Positions 43,118 through 52,014 of a stretch of DNA of 64,000 nt are shown piece by piece (within the stretch, counting starts at the first letter, position 1; each line of letters begins with the position of its first letter). Both the position numbers and the translations under genes were made by a program. The stretch comes from Microbacterium sp. AB (GTDB taxonomy: Bacteria; Actinomycetota; Actinomycetes; Actinomycetales; Microbacteriaceae), in contig NZ_CP118157.1 in the NCBI RefSeq assembly GCF_032878875.1, forward strand, positions 2,294,001 through 2,358,000. The letters run 5' to 3'. Under the pieces are notes generated by a model that worked only from the letters and a program-made list of their open reading frames with translations, was not told the DNA's origin and did not search any database.

Positions 43118-44001
43118 GATTCCCCCTCACCGCGCTGAGCGCCGGAGTCTCCCGCGGTGCCATCGAACTGCGTCAGGGGCTGAGCCTGATCGCGAACTAC
43201 GTCTTCTTCCCGACGATCGCGATCGTGGTGATGTACTTCCTGCGCGACTTCCGCGTCGCTGAGGACGGTCCGTCCCTGGGCATGTACGCGATTCCCGGGA
43301 TCGTCGCGATGAACATCCTGTTCACGAGCCTGATGGGGGTTGCCTCGGCGCTGCTCACCGAACGGGAGGATGGCACGCTGCTGCGCGTGAGGACTGTCCC
43401 GCACGGGACGGTCGGCTACCTGGTCGGAAAGATCCTGAGCCAGACGGCGCTGACGCTGGTGACCTTCGTCGTGGTCATGACTCTCGCTGTCGTCCTCTTC
43501 GACGGCTTCGCCCCCGATCCGCTGAGGGTCCTGAGCCTGCTGTGGGTGCTGCCGCTGGGCATCGCGGCAATGCTCCCCCTGGGCATCGCCATCGGTGGCC
43601 TGGTCAAACAGCCAAGGCAGCTCAGCCTCCTGTCGCTGCTGCTGATGGGAATGACCGCGGTGTGCGGTATTTTCTATCCGCTCGCGTTGCAAGGCACCGG
43701 CCTCCAGGTGGTCGGGCAGTGCCTGCCGCTGTACTGGCTCGGGCTGGGAATGCGTTCGGCACTTCTCCCGGAGGAGATCGCATCGTTCGAGATCGGGGAA
43801 AGCTGGAGGGCTGCCGAGACGGCTCTCGTGCTCGGCGCGTGGGCTGTTGCCGCGACAGCTCTCGCCCTCTACGCGCTGCGTCGGATGACGCACCGCGCCT
43901 CCGGTTCCCGGCGCCCGTCGCTGCCAGACGTACTGCAACCGCGGCTGAAGTCGCAGTCGAGCGGCATACGACCCCAGGCCCCGCGAGAAGTCCGACGGTA
44001 G
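43114..44001 (+). CDS. ABC-2 type transporter permease (lasso peptide export)
   Basis: A 295-residue membrane protein with six predicted transmembrane segments, including LSLIANYVFFPTIAIVVMYFL and LTLVTFVVVMTLAVVLFDGF, in the ABC-2/DrrB arrangement; the cytoplasmic LTEREDGTLLRVRTVPHG loop is typical. It starts within the ATPase gene end (ATGA) and is followed after 11 bases by the histidine kinase gene, so all belong to one transcription unit. Confidence 0.88.
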   Translation: MRFPLTALSAGVSRGAIELRQGLSLIANYVFFPTIAIVVMYFLRDFRVAEDGPSLGMYAIPGIVAMNILFTSLMGVASALLTEREDGTLLRVRTVPHGTVGYLVGKILSQTALTLVTFVVVMTLAVVLFDGFAPDPLRVLSLLWVLPLGIAAMLPLGIAIGGLVKQPRQLSLLSLLLMGMTAVCGIFYPLALQGTGLQVVGQCLPLYWLGLGMRSALLPEEIASFEIGESWRAAETALVLGAWAVAATALALYALRRMTHRASGSRRPSLPDVLQPRLKSQSSGIRPQAPREVRR

Positions 44002-44012
44002 AATCCCTGGCC

Positions 44013-45242
44013 ATGGATGGAGGCACCGCCGGCCGGGACCGCGGCGGCGGAGCCCTGCCTGGCGGCGGTGAGGAGCGGGGCCGTGGGACGTGGTTCCGGC
44101 AGCATCCCCGCCTTATCGACCTGGTCGTGGTACTCGCGATCTTCGCCTACAACCTGCCGATCCAGTTCGGCTCCGTGCCGGAAGGCCTGTGGCCAGGGAC
44201 GTCTCTGGCGCTGTCGGTGGCACTGTGCGCGCCGTACCTGTGGCGGCGACGCCGCCCGCTCCTGGTCTACGCCTGCATCCAGGCGGCAGCCTTCGCGCAG
44301 ATCGGGCTCGGCGTCGGGCTGCTGGTGGCCGACGTGCTGCTGCTGCTCGCCGTATACAACCTCGCCGTCCGCATGCGCTGGCAGGTTTCCGCAGCCGCCG
44401 CTGCTGTCACTGTCGCGTGGCTGCTCATCGCCGTAGGCCCCGCTCTATCGCTGGGCCACCTGAGCATCGGTGACGTGGGAGTCCTCATCGCCGTCATCGC
44501 GTGGGCGTGGACGTGGGGGCGTCTGGTCCAGACCCGTCGTCGTTACATCGGCAGCCTGCACGAACGAGCCGAGCAGCTCGAGCGGGAGAAGGCGGCGGAA
44601 GCAGCGATGGCCGCCACCGCGGAGCGCACGCGGATCGCCCGCGAGATCCACGATGTCGTCTCTCACAGCCTCAGCGTGATGGTCGTGATGTCCGATGGCG
44701 CGGCGACGACGATCGACGCCGAGCCCGCTCAATCCAAGACCGCCATGCTGGCCGTCCGAGACACCGGCCGCACAGCGCTGGCAGACATGCGCCGGATGCT
44801 CGGGGTCCTACGTGACGGTGAGCCGGGGTCACGGGCACCCCAGCCCGGGATCGCTCAGCTCGACCGCCTCATCGAGGACTCTGCTGCGGCTGGCCTGCCG
44901 GTGACCTTCAGCGTGGAGGGACAGCCCGGTCCTGTGGCCGCGAGCGTGGACCTCACGGTGTACCGCGTCGTCCAGGAGGCGCTGACGAACGTGCGCCGGC
45001 ATGCCGGCCCCTCGGTGACGGAGGTGCGCGTGATGGTGCGGCACGAAAAGGACATGATCCGCGTGAGCGTCAGCGACGACGGAGCCGGGCCAGCTGAGAA
45101 TGCCGCTGCACAGGGTGGCCATGGCCTGATCGGCATGCGCGAGCGGGTCGCCGCCCATCAGGGCGTGCTGCGGACCGGCGCACGCCCGGACGGCGGCTTC
45201 GAGGTGAACGCGACCGTGCCGAAGGAGAGCGCAGGCCTATGA
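44013..45242 (+). CDS. Sensor histidine kinase, NarL/DesK-type (HisKA_3)
   Basis: A 409-residue kinase. The N-terminus is a Gly-rich tail then four to five membrane segments (LIDLVVVLAIFAYNLPIQ through VLIAVIAWAWTWG), a linker coiled coil (LHERAEQLEREKAAEAAMAATAERTRIA), the dimerization/phosphoacceptor box REIHDVVSHSLSVMVVMSDGA with the His, and the ATPase domain (VYRVVQEALTNVRRHAGPSV, DDGAGP, GHGLIGMRERVAAHQG). No large extracellular sensor loop, so it probably senses within the membrane, possibly the peptide or its transporter. The ATG at 44013 is used. Confidence 0.9.
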   Translation: MDGGTAGRDRGGGALPGGGEERGRGTWFRQHPRLIDLVVVLAIFAYNLPIQFGSVPEGLWPGTSLALSVALCAPYLWRRRRPLLVYACIQAAAFAQIGLGVGLLVADVLLLLAVYNLAVRMRWQVSAAAAAVTVAWLLIAVGPALSLGHLSIGDVGVLIAVIAWAWTWGRLVQTRRRYIGSLHERAEQLEREKAAEAAMAATAERTRIAREIHDVVSHSLSVMVVMSDGAATTIDAEPAQSKTAMLAVRDTGRTALADMRRMLGVLRDGEPGSRAPQPGIAQLDRLIEDSAAAGLPVTFSVEGQPGPVAASVDLTVYRVVQEALTNVRRHAGPSVTEVRVMVRHEKDMIRVSVSDDGAGPAENAAAQGGHGLIGMRERVAAHQGVLRTGARPDGGFEVNATVPKESAGL

Positions 45243-45916
45243 GCATCCGCGTGGTCTTGGTCGATGACCAGGAGATGATCAGGATGGGCTTCCGGATGGT
45301 CCTGAGCTCCCGGCCCGAGATCGAGGTCGTGGGCGAGGCTTCTGACGGGGATGAGGTGCTCGCGGTGCTGGCCGAGCACCCGGCGGATGTCGTGCTCATG
45401 GACGTCCGGATGCCCCGTGTGAACGGCATCGACGCCACCCTGCGCATCAATCAGCTGGATGATCCGCCGCGGGTTCTGGTCCTGACGACATTCGACCTCG
45501 ACGAGTACGCCTATGAGGCTCTTCATGCGGGTGCCTCCGGGTTCCTTCTGAAGGATGCGCCGTTGGAGGAGATCGCGTCAGCGATCCGTCACGTGCACGA
45601 CGGGGATGCCGTGGTCGCACCGAGCACCACCCGAAGGCTGCTCGAGCAGTTCACCCGGGCGGGCACGCGGGGCACGCACGATGACAGCGCATCGCGAGCA
45701 GCCTCGTTCGAGCACCTCACCCCCCGCGAAGACGAGGTCCTGCGCCTGGTCGCCCGGGGGCTGTCGAACCGGGAGATCGCCGACGAGCTGGTGCTGACCG
45801 AAGGAACCGTGAAGGTCCATGTCGGCCACGTGCTCACCAAGCTCGGCCTGCGCGATCGCGTCCAGGCCGTGGTACTCGCCTACGAGACCGGTCTGATCAC
45901 CCCAGGAAGCGGCTGA
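45239..45916 (+). CDS. LuxR/NarL-type response regulator
   Basis: A 225-residue regulator overlapping the kinase gene by four bases. Receiver domain with acidic pocket VVLVDDQEMIRMGF, phospho-acceptor VVLMDVRMPRVNGIDAT and FLLKDAPLEEI; C-terminal GerE helix-turn-helix FEHLTPREDEVLRLVARGLSNREIADELVLTEGTVKVHVGHVLTKLGL. Likely targets are the lasso operon and the immunity transporter genes that start 130 bases downstream. Confidence 0.92.
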   Translation: MSIRVVLVDDQEMIRMGFRMVLSSRPEIEVVGEASDGDEVLAVLAEHPADVVLMDVRMPRVNGIDATLRINQLDDPPRVLVLTTFDLDEYAYEALHAGASGFLLKDAPLEEIASAIRHVHDGDAVVAPSTTRRLLEQFTRAGTRGTHDDSASRAASFEHLTPREDEVLRLVARGLSNREIADELVLTEGTVKVHVGHVLTKLGLRDRVQAVVLAYETGLITPGSG

Positions 45917-46047
45917 CTCACTGCGTGATGCGCTTCGGCATCTCCCGCCCATAGCGCATCGGGTCGCCATCTATGCCTTAGGTGGTAGGCGGAAGATATG
46001 CCCGAGGCGAGACGACGTCGCGTCTCCGCGCGGGAATCGTTGAGGGC

Positions 46048-46953
46048 ATGGCTTATGCAGTCGAGACCTCGAACCTGACCAAGCGCTACGGCGATCGCAC
46101 CGTCGTCGAGGATCTCGGCCTGCGCATCCCCCAAGGGTCCGTGTACGGCTTTCTCGGCCCGAACGGGGCCGGCAAGTCCACGACGATGAAGATGCTGCTC
46201 TCGCTGATCCGGCCCACCAGCGGCGAGGTCCGCGTGCTCGGCCAGCCCATGACGCGCGGCACCCGGCGGGAACTGCTCGGCAGCGTCGGATCGCTGATCG
46301 AGTCGCCCCCCGGGTACGCGCACCTCACCGGCGCGGAGAACATGCGACTCGTCCAGCGGCTTCTGGGTCTGAACCGGCAGCAGGTCGACTATGCCGTGCA
46401 CGCCGTGCGCTTGCAGGATCAGATGGGCAAGAGGGTTCGCGACTACTCGCTGGGAATGAAGCAGCGTCTCGGGATCGCGATGGCGCTGGCCCGGCAGCCG
46501 AGGCTGCTCATCCTCGATGAGCCGACCAACGGACTGGACCCGGCGGGCATCGAGGAGATGCGCGTCCTGTTGCGGCGCCTCGCACAGGGCGGTGTGACCG
46601 TCATGGTGTCGTCGCATCTGCTTGGCGAGATCGACAAGACCGCCACCGTACTGGGCATCCTCAGCCAGGGCCAGATGATCTTCCAGGGCACCCGTGCAGA
46701 GCTGATGGCCGCATCCACGCCAGACGTGATCTTCACCTGCAGCGACCCTCAGCGCGCCACATCGAGGCTCAGCTCCTTCGACGCACGGCTGACCGAGGAA
46801 GGCGAGGTCGCCGTTCCCCGGCTGGATGATCGCCAGACCGCAGGGATAGTCGCCGCCCTCGTGGGCGAGCAAGTGGGCGTCTACGGCGTTCGGCGAGACG
46901 AGCAGACCCTTGAGGACGTCTTCATGCGCCTCACCGCCGGAGGCCAGCTGTGA
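46048..46953 (+). CDS. Lantibiotic-immunity/bacitracin-type ABC transporter ATP-binding protein (LanF/BcrA-like)
   Basis: A 301-residue ATPase with Walker A GFLGPNGAGKSTTMKMLLSL, the Q-loop region SLIESPPGYAHLTGAENMRL, signature YSLGMKQRLGIAMALAR, and LLILDEPTNGLDPAGIEEMR, the BcrA/LanF type. GAGG precedes the ATG at 46048. Start of a second transcription unit after a 130-base gap that contains a small palindrome GAGACG-ACGTCG-CGTCTC. With the two permeases it forms a LanFEG-like immunity pump that removes membrane-active peptides. Confidence 0.9.
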   Translation: MAYAVETSNLTKRYGDRTVVEDLGLRIPQGSVYGFLGPNGAGKSTTMKMLLSLIRPTSGEVRVLGQPMTRGTRRELLGSVGSLIESPPGYAHLTGAENMRLVQRLLGLNRQQVDYAVHAVRLQDQMGKRVRDYSLGMKQRLGIAMALARQPRLLILDEPTNGLDPAGIEEMRVLLRRLAQGGVTVMVSSHLLGEIDKTATVLGILSQGQMIFQGTRAELMAASTPDVIFTCSDPQRATSRLSSFDARLTEEGEVAVPRLDDRQTAGIVAALVGEQVGVYGVRRDEQTLEDVFMRLTAGGQL

Positions 46954-47699
46954 TCGCCCGCGCAGTGGCCGGCGAGTTCGCCAAGATGCGGCACCTCCGC
47001 ATCGGCCTGATTGCGGCCGCCATGGTGATCGCCGTGGTCGTGCTCGCGCTCTACACGGTCGTCTCCAGCCCCGGGTTCTCGCCTGACGAGGCTGGGGCGT
47101 GGAACGCGCTGCTCGCCGGGATGTCCCTGGGGATTCCACTTGTCTCCCCGCTCCTGCTGGCGGTCCTGGCCTCACGGCAGACCGACATCGAGCATCAGGG
47201 CAACGGCTGGCTGCTGCAGTCGACCTCGGGTCTCACCCCCGGTGCGGTGTGCCGGGCGAAGCTCATCGCGCTCGGCAGCATCGTGACGGCGGTGACGCTC
47301 GGCACCGGGATCATCGTGCTGGGCGCGGGCAGGCTCCTGGCCGGCATCCGCGTGTCGCTCCCTCTCGGCCACTGGAGCGGCTTCATCCTTTGCATGCTCG
47401 TGGTCAACCTCGCTGTCCTCGCCCTGCACATCCTGCTCTCGGCAAAGGTCGAGAACCAGCTCGTGGCCCTCGGGATCGGTGCCCTGGGCTGCGTGGCAGC
47501 GGTGTTCTCGCAGGGGCTTCCCGCCACGCTGGCCCACGTGACGCCGTGGGGGTACTACGCCCTGGCAAGAGCCGCCGATTACGAGGGCGACCGGTTCGTC
47601 GCGCTTCCTCTCTCCTATCCGAGCATCCTTGTGCTCGCGATCATCGTCGGCGGGCTATTCCTCCTGTTCACTCACCGCTTCGACCGTCAGGAGGCCTGA
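46950..47699 (+). CDS. Lantibiotic-immunity type ABC permease (LanE/MutE-like)
   Basis: A 249-residue membrane protein with six segments. N-terminal AVAGEFAKMRHLRIGLIAAAMVIAV is the usual LanE/LanG start, with ADIEHQGN-type loop (TDIEHQGNGWLLQSTSGLTPG) after the second segment. The GTG start overlaps the ATPase stop (GTGA). Pairs with the following permease as the heterodimeric membrane part. Confidence 0.85.
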   Translation: MIARAVAGEFAKMRHLRIGLIAAAMVIAVVVLALYTVVSSPGFSPDEAGAWNALLAGMSLGIPLVSPLLLAVLASRQTDIEHQGNGWLLQSTSGLTPGAVCRAKLIALGSIVTAVTLGTGIIVLGAGRLLAGIRVSLPLGHWSGFILCMLVVNLAVLALHILLSAKVENQLVALGIGALGCVAAVFSQGLPATLAHVTPWGYYALARAADYEGDRFVALPLSYPSILVLAIIVGGLFLLFTHRFDRQEA

Positions 47700-47701
47700 T
47701 C

Positions 47702-48451
47702 ATGCGTGCGATATCCGCCGAACTCCTCAAGCTCAAGCGATCACTGGCCTGGCCGATCGTCGTGTTGCTGCCGATCGTCCTGGTACTCGCCGGCGCAGCG
47801 ACCCAGCTCGCACGCGGCACGGAGCCCGAGAACGGCTGGGACACCGTGTGGCTGCAGTCCGTGGGCTTCTACGGCCTGTTCCCGCTCGCGATCGGTATCG
47901 CCATCCTGGGCTCCCTCGTCTGGCGCGCAGAACACCGTGGCAGCAACTGGAACGCCCTCATGAGCGGGCCCACGCGGTCGCTGAGCATCGTGGTCGCCAA
48001 AGCCGGGGTCGTCGCCGGTCTCACCGCGATCATGCAGATCGTGCTCGTGCTCGCGGTGATCGCGGTCGGCAAGCTCGCCTTCGGATTGCCCGGAGTGCTC
48101 CCCGCCGAGCACATCGGCGTGGCGGGACTCCTGGTGCTCGCCACCATCCCGGCTGCCGCGCTCCAATCGGCGCTGTCCATGTTCCTGCGCTCCTTCGCAG
48201 CACCCGTCGCCGTGGCACTGGTCCTCTCCGGGATCTCCACCGCAGCGCTCCTGATGCTCGGCAACGCCGCACTCGTCTCGCCCTACGGCCTCGCCACCCG
48301 GACAACGCTGCTGGGCACCGGCTCCTTTGCCGACAGCGGCGCGATCACACCAGAGGACGTCGCCGGGATCGTCGTGGCCTCAGCGGTCCTGACCGCGCTG
48401 CTGATCGCGCTGACCACGCTCGTCCTGAACCGCCGGGACACCCGCATCTGA
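47702..48451 (+). CDS. Lantibiotic-immunity type ABC permease (LanG/MutG-like)
   Basis: A 249-residue membrane protein, same length as its partner, starting MRAISAELLKLKRSLAWPIVV with a LanG-like cytosolic helix. Six hydrophobic segments follow; the loop RAEHRGSNWNALMSGPTRSL corresponds to the partner's TDIEHQGN loop. Two bases separate it from the previous gene, so the three genes form a coupled set. Confidence 0.85.
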   Translation: MRAISAELLKLKRSLAWPIVVLLPIVLVLAGAATQLARGTEPENGWDTVWLQSVGFYGLFPLAIGIAILGSLVWRAEHRGSNWNALMSGPTRSLSIVVAKAGVVAGLTAIMQIVLVLAVIAVGKLAFGLPGVLPAEHIGVAGLLVLATIPAAALQSALSMFLRSFAAPVAVALVLSGISTAALLMLGNAALVSPYGLATRTTLLGTGSFADSGAITPEDVAGIVVASAVLTALLIALTTLVLNRRDTRI

Positions 48452-48474
48452 CCCCCTCCAGGAAGGAAACAGCC

Positions 48475-48870
48475 ATGTCCACCCCGCAGCCACCGCTGGT
48501 GCACGTGCACCAGCCCGCCCACTCCGCACCACCGGCGACAGGACGGTCCGCGACCCCGAGCGGTGTCGTCGCGCTCGTCCTCGCAGGCGCAGCACTCTTC
48601 TTCTCGCCCGTCTTCCTGCTGATCCCGTATGTCGGCTTCTTCCCCGCGCTCATCGCCGGGGGCGGAGCGGTCATCGCAGGGCTCGGACTACGCGGAAGCA
48701 CTCGCGGTACGGCGACCGCGGTGACAGGACTGATCGTCTCCGTCATCATCTTCGCGCTGCTCGCCGGCATCGCCACCATGTGGAACTTCGTCGTCGCCGA
48801 TCCCGCCATCCGGGACTACGACGAGCTCCACGAGGTGATCGACCACATCAAGCAGCTGATCTTCGGCTGA
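48475..48870 (+). CDS. Small two-to-three-span membrane protein (DUF4190-like)
   Basis: A 131-residue protein with a Pro/His-rich cytoplasmic start (PQPPLVHVHQPAHSAPP), two or three membrane segments (GVVALVLAGAALFFSPVFLL, FFPALIAGGGAVIAGLGL, AVTGLIVSVIIFALLAGIA) and a C-terminal acidic tail. It resembles DUF4190 proteins. GGAAGGAA precedes the ATG. Position after the immunity transporter suggests an accessory immunity protein; no biochemical function is known. Confidence 0.7.
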   Translation: MSTPQPPLVHVHQPAHSAPPATGRSATPSGVVALVLAGAALFFSPVFLLIPYVGFFPALIAGGGAVIAGLGLRGSTRGTATAVTGLIVSVIIFALLAGIATMWNFVVADPAIRDYDELHEVIDHIKQLIFG

Positions 48871-48900
48871 TCACGAGCGAGGCAGCGCGAGGTCCCTGAG

Positions 48901-50007
48901 ATGAGCGAGCAAGTCGTCGTCTCCGTCGTCGTGGGCCTCGTTGTCTCGGCCGTGTGCTTCCTGCCCCTCGTGTTGTGGCAGTACCGCCGCTACGGCCGAT
49001 TCAATGGAGCCAGAACCGTCTGGACCGTCACTGCATTCGTCTACGCCGCGGGCCTGGTGGCTTTCACGGTCTTCCCGTTGCCCGACTTCTCCGAGGACTA
49101 CTGCACCGCCCACCACGTCCGCCCGCTGCTCGATCCGCTGCGGTTCCCCCGCGAAGTGACAGCGGTCATCCGGGAGCGAGGCGTGATCGCGCTCACCGGA
49201 GACTGGGTGGTCTGGGAGTTCGCGCTCAACATGGTGCTGTTCGTCCCCTTCGGCCTCATCGCCCGCCGCGTCTTCGAGTGCTCACGGCCCACAGTGCTCG
49301 GCGCCGCCGTCGGGGTCTCGATCCTCATCGAACTGACGCAGCTGACCGGGAACTGGGGGCTGGCTCCCTGCCCGTATCGCTTCGCCGACGTGACCGACTT
49401 GGCCACCAATAGCGCCGGAGCGCTCGTCGGGATCGCGCTGGAGCGGCTCACCCCCCGGCTGTTGTCCACCAAAGCCCACCTCCTCGCCCAGCGAGACAGA
49501 GCGCGACCCGTGACTCGCGGTCGCCGTCTGCTCGGCATGATGCTGGATGCCTGGTATCTGACCGGCGGCGCAGCAGTGGGCGGGACGATCGCCGCAGTCG
49601 TGTACTCCGTAACGAGCAGAGCATCCGATGCCGACTTCACCGCGTCGCAGCTCCTCGAACTGGAACGCGTGATCTTCACAGGAGCATGGGCAGCGGCAGT
49701 TCTCATCGCGCTCGCTCCGGCGTTCATCGGCACGGGCGCTTCGCTCGGGCAGAGGACGGTCTACCTTCGCCCCGTCTCTCGGAACGCTCCGAGGATGCGC
49801 TGCATCGTCAGAGGTACCACTGTGCAGGCAGTCGTTCCCACGCTGCTCTTCGCCGGTTTCCCTCTGGCCATCCTGGGGCCGGTTCACGTCATGGTCGCCG
49901 TTGCTGCCGTCTTCGTGGATGCCCGGGGAATCAGCTACCGACTGGCTGGTCTGGGCCTCGAAGACGTTCGCAGCGGACTGCAGACGCCCGAGCCAGCGAG
50001 GGCGTGA
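48901..50007 (+). CDS. VanZ-like/RDD fusion membrane protein
   Basis: A 368-residue membrane protein. The N-terminal half is VanZ-like (FVYAAGLVAFTVFPLPDF, WEFALNMVLFVPFGLIARR, GVSILIELTQLTGNWG, DVTDLATNSAGALVGIAL), the family of teicoplanin-resistance protein VanZ. The C-terminal half is an RDD-type domain (RLLGMMLDAWYLTGGAAVGG, AFIGTGASLGQRTVYLRPVS). Such fusions are thought to modify envelope properties and confer resistance to lipid II-binding or membrane-active compounds. It fits the immunity theme of this cargo region. Confidence 0.82.
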   Translation: MSEQVVVSVVVGLVVSAVCFLPLVLWQYRRYGRFNGARTVWTVTAFVYAAGLVAFTVFPLPDFSEDYCTAHHVRPLLDPLRFPREVTAVIRERGVIALTGDWVVWEFALNMVLFVPFGLIARRVFECSRPTVLGAAVGVSILIELTQLTGNWGLAPCPYRFADVTDLATNSAGALVGIALERLTPRLLSTKAHLLAQRDRARPVTRGRRLLGMMLDAWYLTGGAAVGGTIAAVVYSVTSRASDADFTASQLLELERVIFTGAWAAAVLIALAPAFIGTGASLGQRTVYLRPVSRNAPRMRCIVRGTTVQAVVPTLLFAGFPLAILGPVHVMVAVAAVFVDARGISYRLAGLGLEDVRSGLQTPEPARA

Positions 50008-50010
50008 CCG

Positions 50011-50976
50011 ATGACGACGAAGCGCAATGAACTCCAGCCGTCGGCGACAGGCCCGCCACGCAGCCCGGACTACTCGCCGATCCTGGTACGCACGGGCTCA
50101 TTCCACCGCGTCTCAGAGCCAGCCGCGTTCGACTGCATCAATGTCGTCGTCATCCGCGATGGTTCCGCCCTCCTCCATGGGGAATTCGGCGTCGAGGCTG
50201 TTGCCCTGGGCCATGTCGCGCTCCTGGGCGCCAACGTCCGCTACACAACGGAGCCGGATGGCCACGTCACGAGCACCGTCGTCCACCTCGACCCCGATTA
50301 CGTCGCTGATCAGATCTTCTGGCAGTATGCGCACGCCCTGCACGACCGGCTGGACGCGAAAGAGCTCTTCGCCGGGCTCTTTTCCCAGACTGCGCAAGTG
50401 ATCAGGTTGGGAGAGGACCGGGTCGGCATGCTCATGCCGTGGCTGGATGAAATGGCGGCTTTGAGTGCCAGCAAGGATGCCGGAGGACATTTCCTCCGCA
50501 TGCAGGCGCTGTGGCTGCTGATCGCCGATGTCCTCAACCCGCATCTGCGGGTGACGCCGGGCCTAGCGAAAGCAACGGGACCAGCACTCGCCCGGCCGAC
50601 CCTTCCCCGCGGGCGCAGCTTCGTCTCGATAAGAGGCGAGCTGCTCGCCGTCCGCGACGCGCTGCACCAGGACCCCGCCCGGGACTGGACGCTGCCGGAG
50701 CTGGCCGCGACGGCGAACCTGTCCGTGAGGCAGCTGACGCGGGTGTTCAGCGCCACCTTCGGAAAGACGCCTCATGCGTACCTCACAATGCTGCGGGTCG
50801 AAAGGATGGCGAAGATCCTCCGCGAGACCGACACGACGGTCGCTGAGGCCGGCAGGAGGGCGGGATGGCGCAGCCGAAGCCGCGCAAATGAGGCGTTCCG
50901 GGAGTTCACCGGTAACACGCCATGGGCCTATCGCGAATCCAGTAGGCGCGCCCGTCCCCAGGCAGATGCGGGCTGA
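50011..50976 (+). CDS. AraC family transcriptional regulator (1)
   Basis: A 321-residue regulator with a cupin-like N-terminal half (FDCINVVVIRDGSALLHGEFG, VALGHVALLGANVRYTTEPDGH) and a C-terminal double helix-turn-helix (DWTLPELAATANLSVRQLTRVFSATFGKTPHAYLTMLRVERM, AEAGRRAGWRSRSRANEAFREFTGNTPWAYR). Three bases separate it from the VanZ gene. It is a clear paralogue of the next gene. Confidence 0.9.
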   Translation: MTTKRNELQPSATGPPRSPDYSPILVRTGSFHRVSEPAAFDCINVVVIRDGSALLHGEFGVEAVALGHVALLGANVRYTTEPDGHVTSTVVHLDPDYVADQIFWQYAHALHDRLDAKELFAGLFSQTAQVIRLGEDRVGMLMPWLDEMAALSASKDAGGHFLRMQALWLLIADVLNPHLRVTPGLAKATGPALARPTLPRGRSFVSIRGELLAVRDALHQDPARDWTLPELAATANLSVRQLTRVFSATFGKTPHAYLTMLRVERMAKILRETDTTVAEAGRRAGWRSRSRANEAFREFTGNTPWAYRESSRRARPQADAG

Positions 50977-50996
50977 TGAGCCTCAGGTGAGAAGCC

Positions 50997-51911
50997 GTGC
51001 CAATGCCGTCGAGGACGAACGATCACCAGCCGATCCTGGCGCGGACCGGGACAGCCCATTCGCCGATCGGTCCGGTGGCCTTCGACTGTGTCAGGGTAAT
51101 CGTCGTCAGGTCGGGCTCGGCGATACTGTTCAGCGAGTTCGGGCAGAAGCCCGTGAACGTCGGGGACGCGGTGATCGTCGGCGCGAACGTGCTGCACGGA
51201 GCAGAGCCCGAAGGGCACGTCACTGCCACCACCGTCTACCTGGACACCGACTATGTGATCGATCAGGTGTTCTGGCAGCACGCTGCCCTGCTGCAGGACC
51301 GTCTCGAAGCCCAGGAGCTCGCTGAGACCGTCTACTCAGAGCCCGCGCAGATACTCCGCCTGGGCGAGGAGCGCGCCGGGATGCTGATGCCCTGGCTGGA
51401 CGAGCTGGTCGAGCGGAGCGTCGACGGCGGCTTCGCGCGGAACTTCTACCGGATGCAGGCGGTGTGGTTCAGCATCGCTCACACGATCTCGCCGTTCATG
51501 AGGGTCTCCCCGGTGCGGATATCGGCGTCGCAGCGTGCGCACATCCGGCCATCGCTGCCACGGCAACGAAAGTTCGCGCCATTGCGTGCAGAGGCTCGCC
51601 GGGCTGCCGAGCTGCTGCGTCAGGCACCGGAAGCACGCTGGACTCTCGATGCTCTTGCCTCACATGTGCACCTGTCGCCTTCGCAGCTCAGCCGCGTATT
51701 CGCTGAGGCCTACGGGAAGACGCCGCTGGCGTACCTGACGATGCTGCGCGCGGAGCACCTTGCCAAGTGCTTGCGGGACACCGACCTGCCGATCGAGACT
51801 GCGATGCGGCAGGTCGGCTGGCGCAGCCGCGGCCACGCCGCCCAGCAGTTCCGCAAGTACGTGGGGATGACACCCAGGCGGTACCGCCAGCTGACGCTCC
51901 GCATGAGCTAA
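50997..51911 (+). CDS. AraC family transcriptional regulator (2)
   Basis: A 304-residue paralogue of the preceding regulator: FDCVRVIVVRSGSAILFSEFG aligns with its cupin, and WTLDALASHVHLSPSQLSRVFAEAYGKTPLAYLTMLRAEHL with its first DNA-binding helix pair, ending GMTPRRYRQLTLRMS. Either the GTG at 50997 or the in-frame ATG at 51003 could start it. Tandem paralogues with similar but not identical recognition helices could bind related sites or form a regulatory pair. Confidence 0.88.
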   Translation: MPMPSRTNDHQPILARTGTAHSPIGPVAFDCVRVIVVRSGSAILFSEFGQKPVNVGDAVIVGANVLHGAEPEGHVTATTVYLDTDYVIDQVFWQHAALLQDRLEAQELAETVYSEPAQILRLGEERAGMLMPWLDELVERSVDGGFARNFYRMQAVWFSIAHTISPFMRVSPVRISASQRAHIRPSLPRQRKFAPLRAEARRAAELLRQAPEARWTLDALASHVHLSPSQLSRVFAEAYGKTPLAYLTMLRAEHLAKCLRDTDLPIETAMRQVGWRSRGHAAQQFRKYVGMTPRRYRQLTLRMS

Positions 51912-51918
51912 GAGAGAC

Positions 51919-51956
51919 GCTCCCGATCTGAGCATCGTGAGCGGGATATCGGGAGC
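51919..51956 (+). terminator. Stem-loop after the AraC genes
   Basis: GCTCCCGAT (51919-51927) pairs with ATCGGGAGC (51948-51956), nine perfect pairs with a 20-base loop, seven bases after the stop codon. No T-run follows, so it is either a weak terminator for the cargo region or an RNA 3'-end structure. Confidence 0.5.
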
Positions 51957-52014
51957 ATCCCGTATCCGAACCCCACCGGGCTAGAGATTCCCGGTAATCC
52001 GGTATGTCCTGCGT

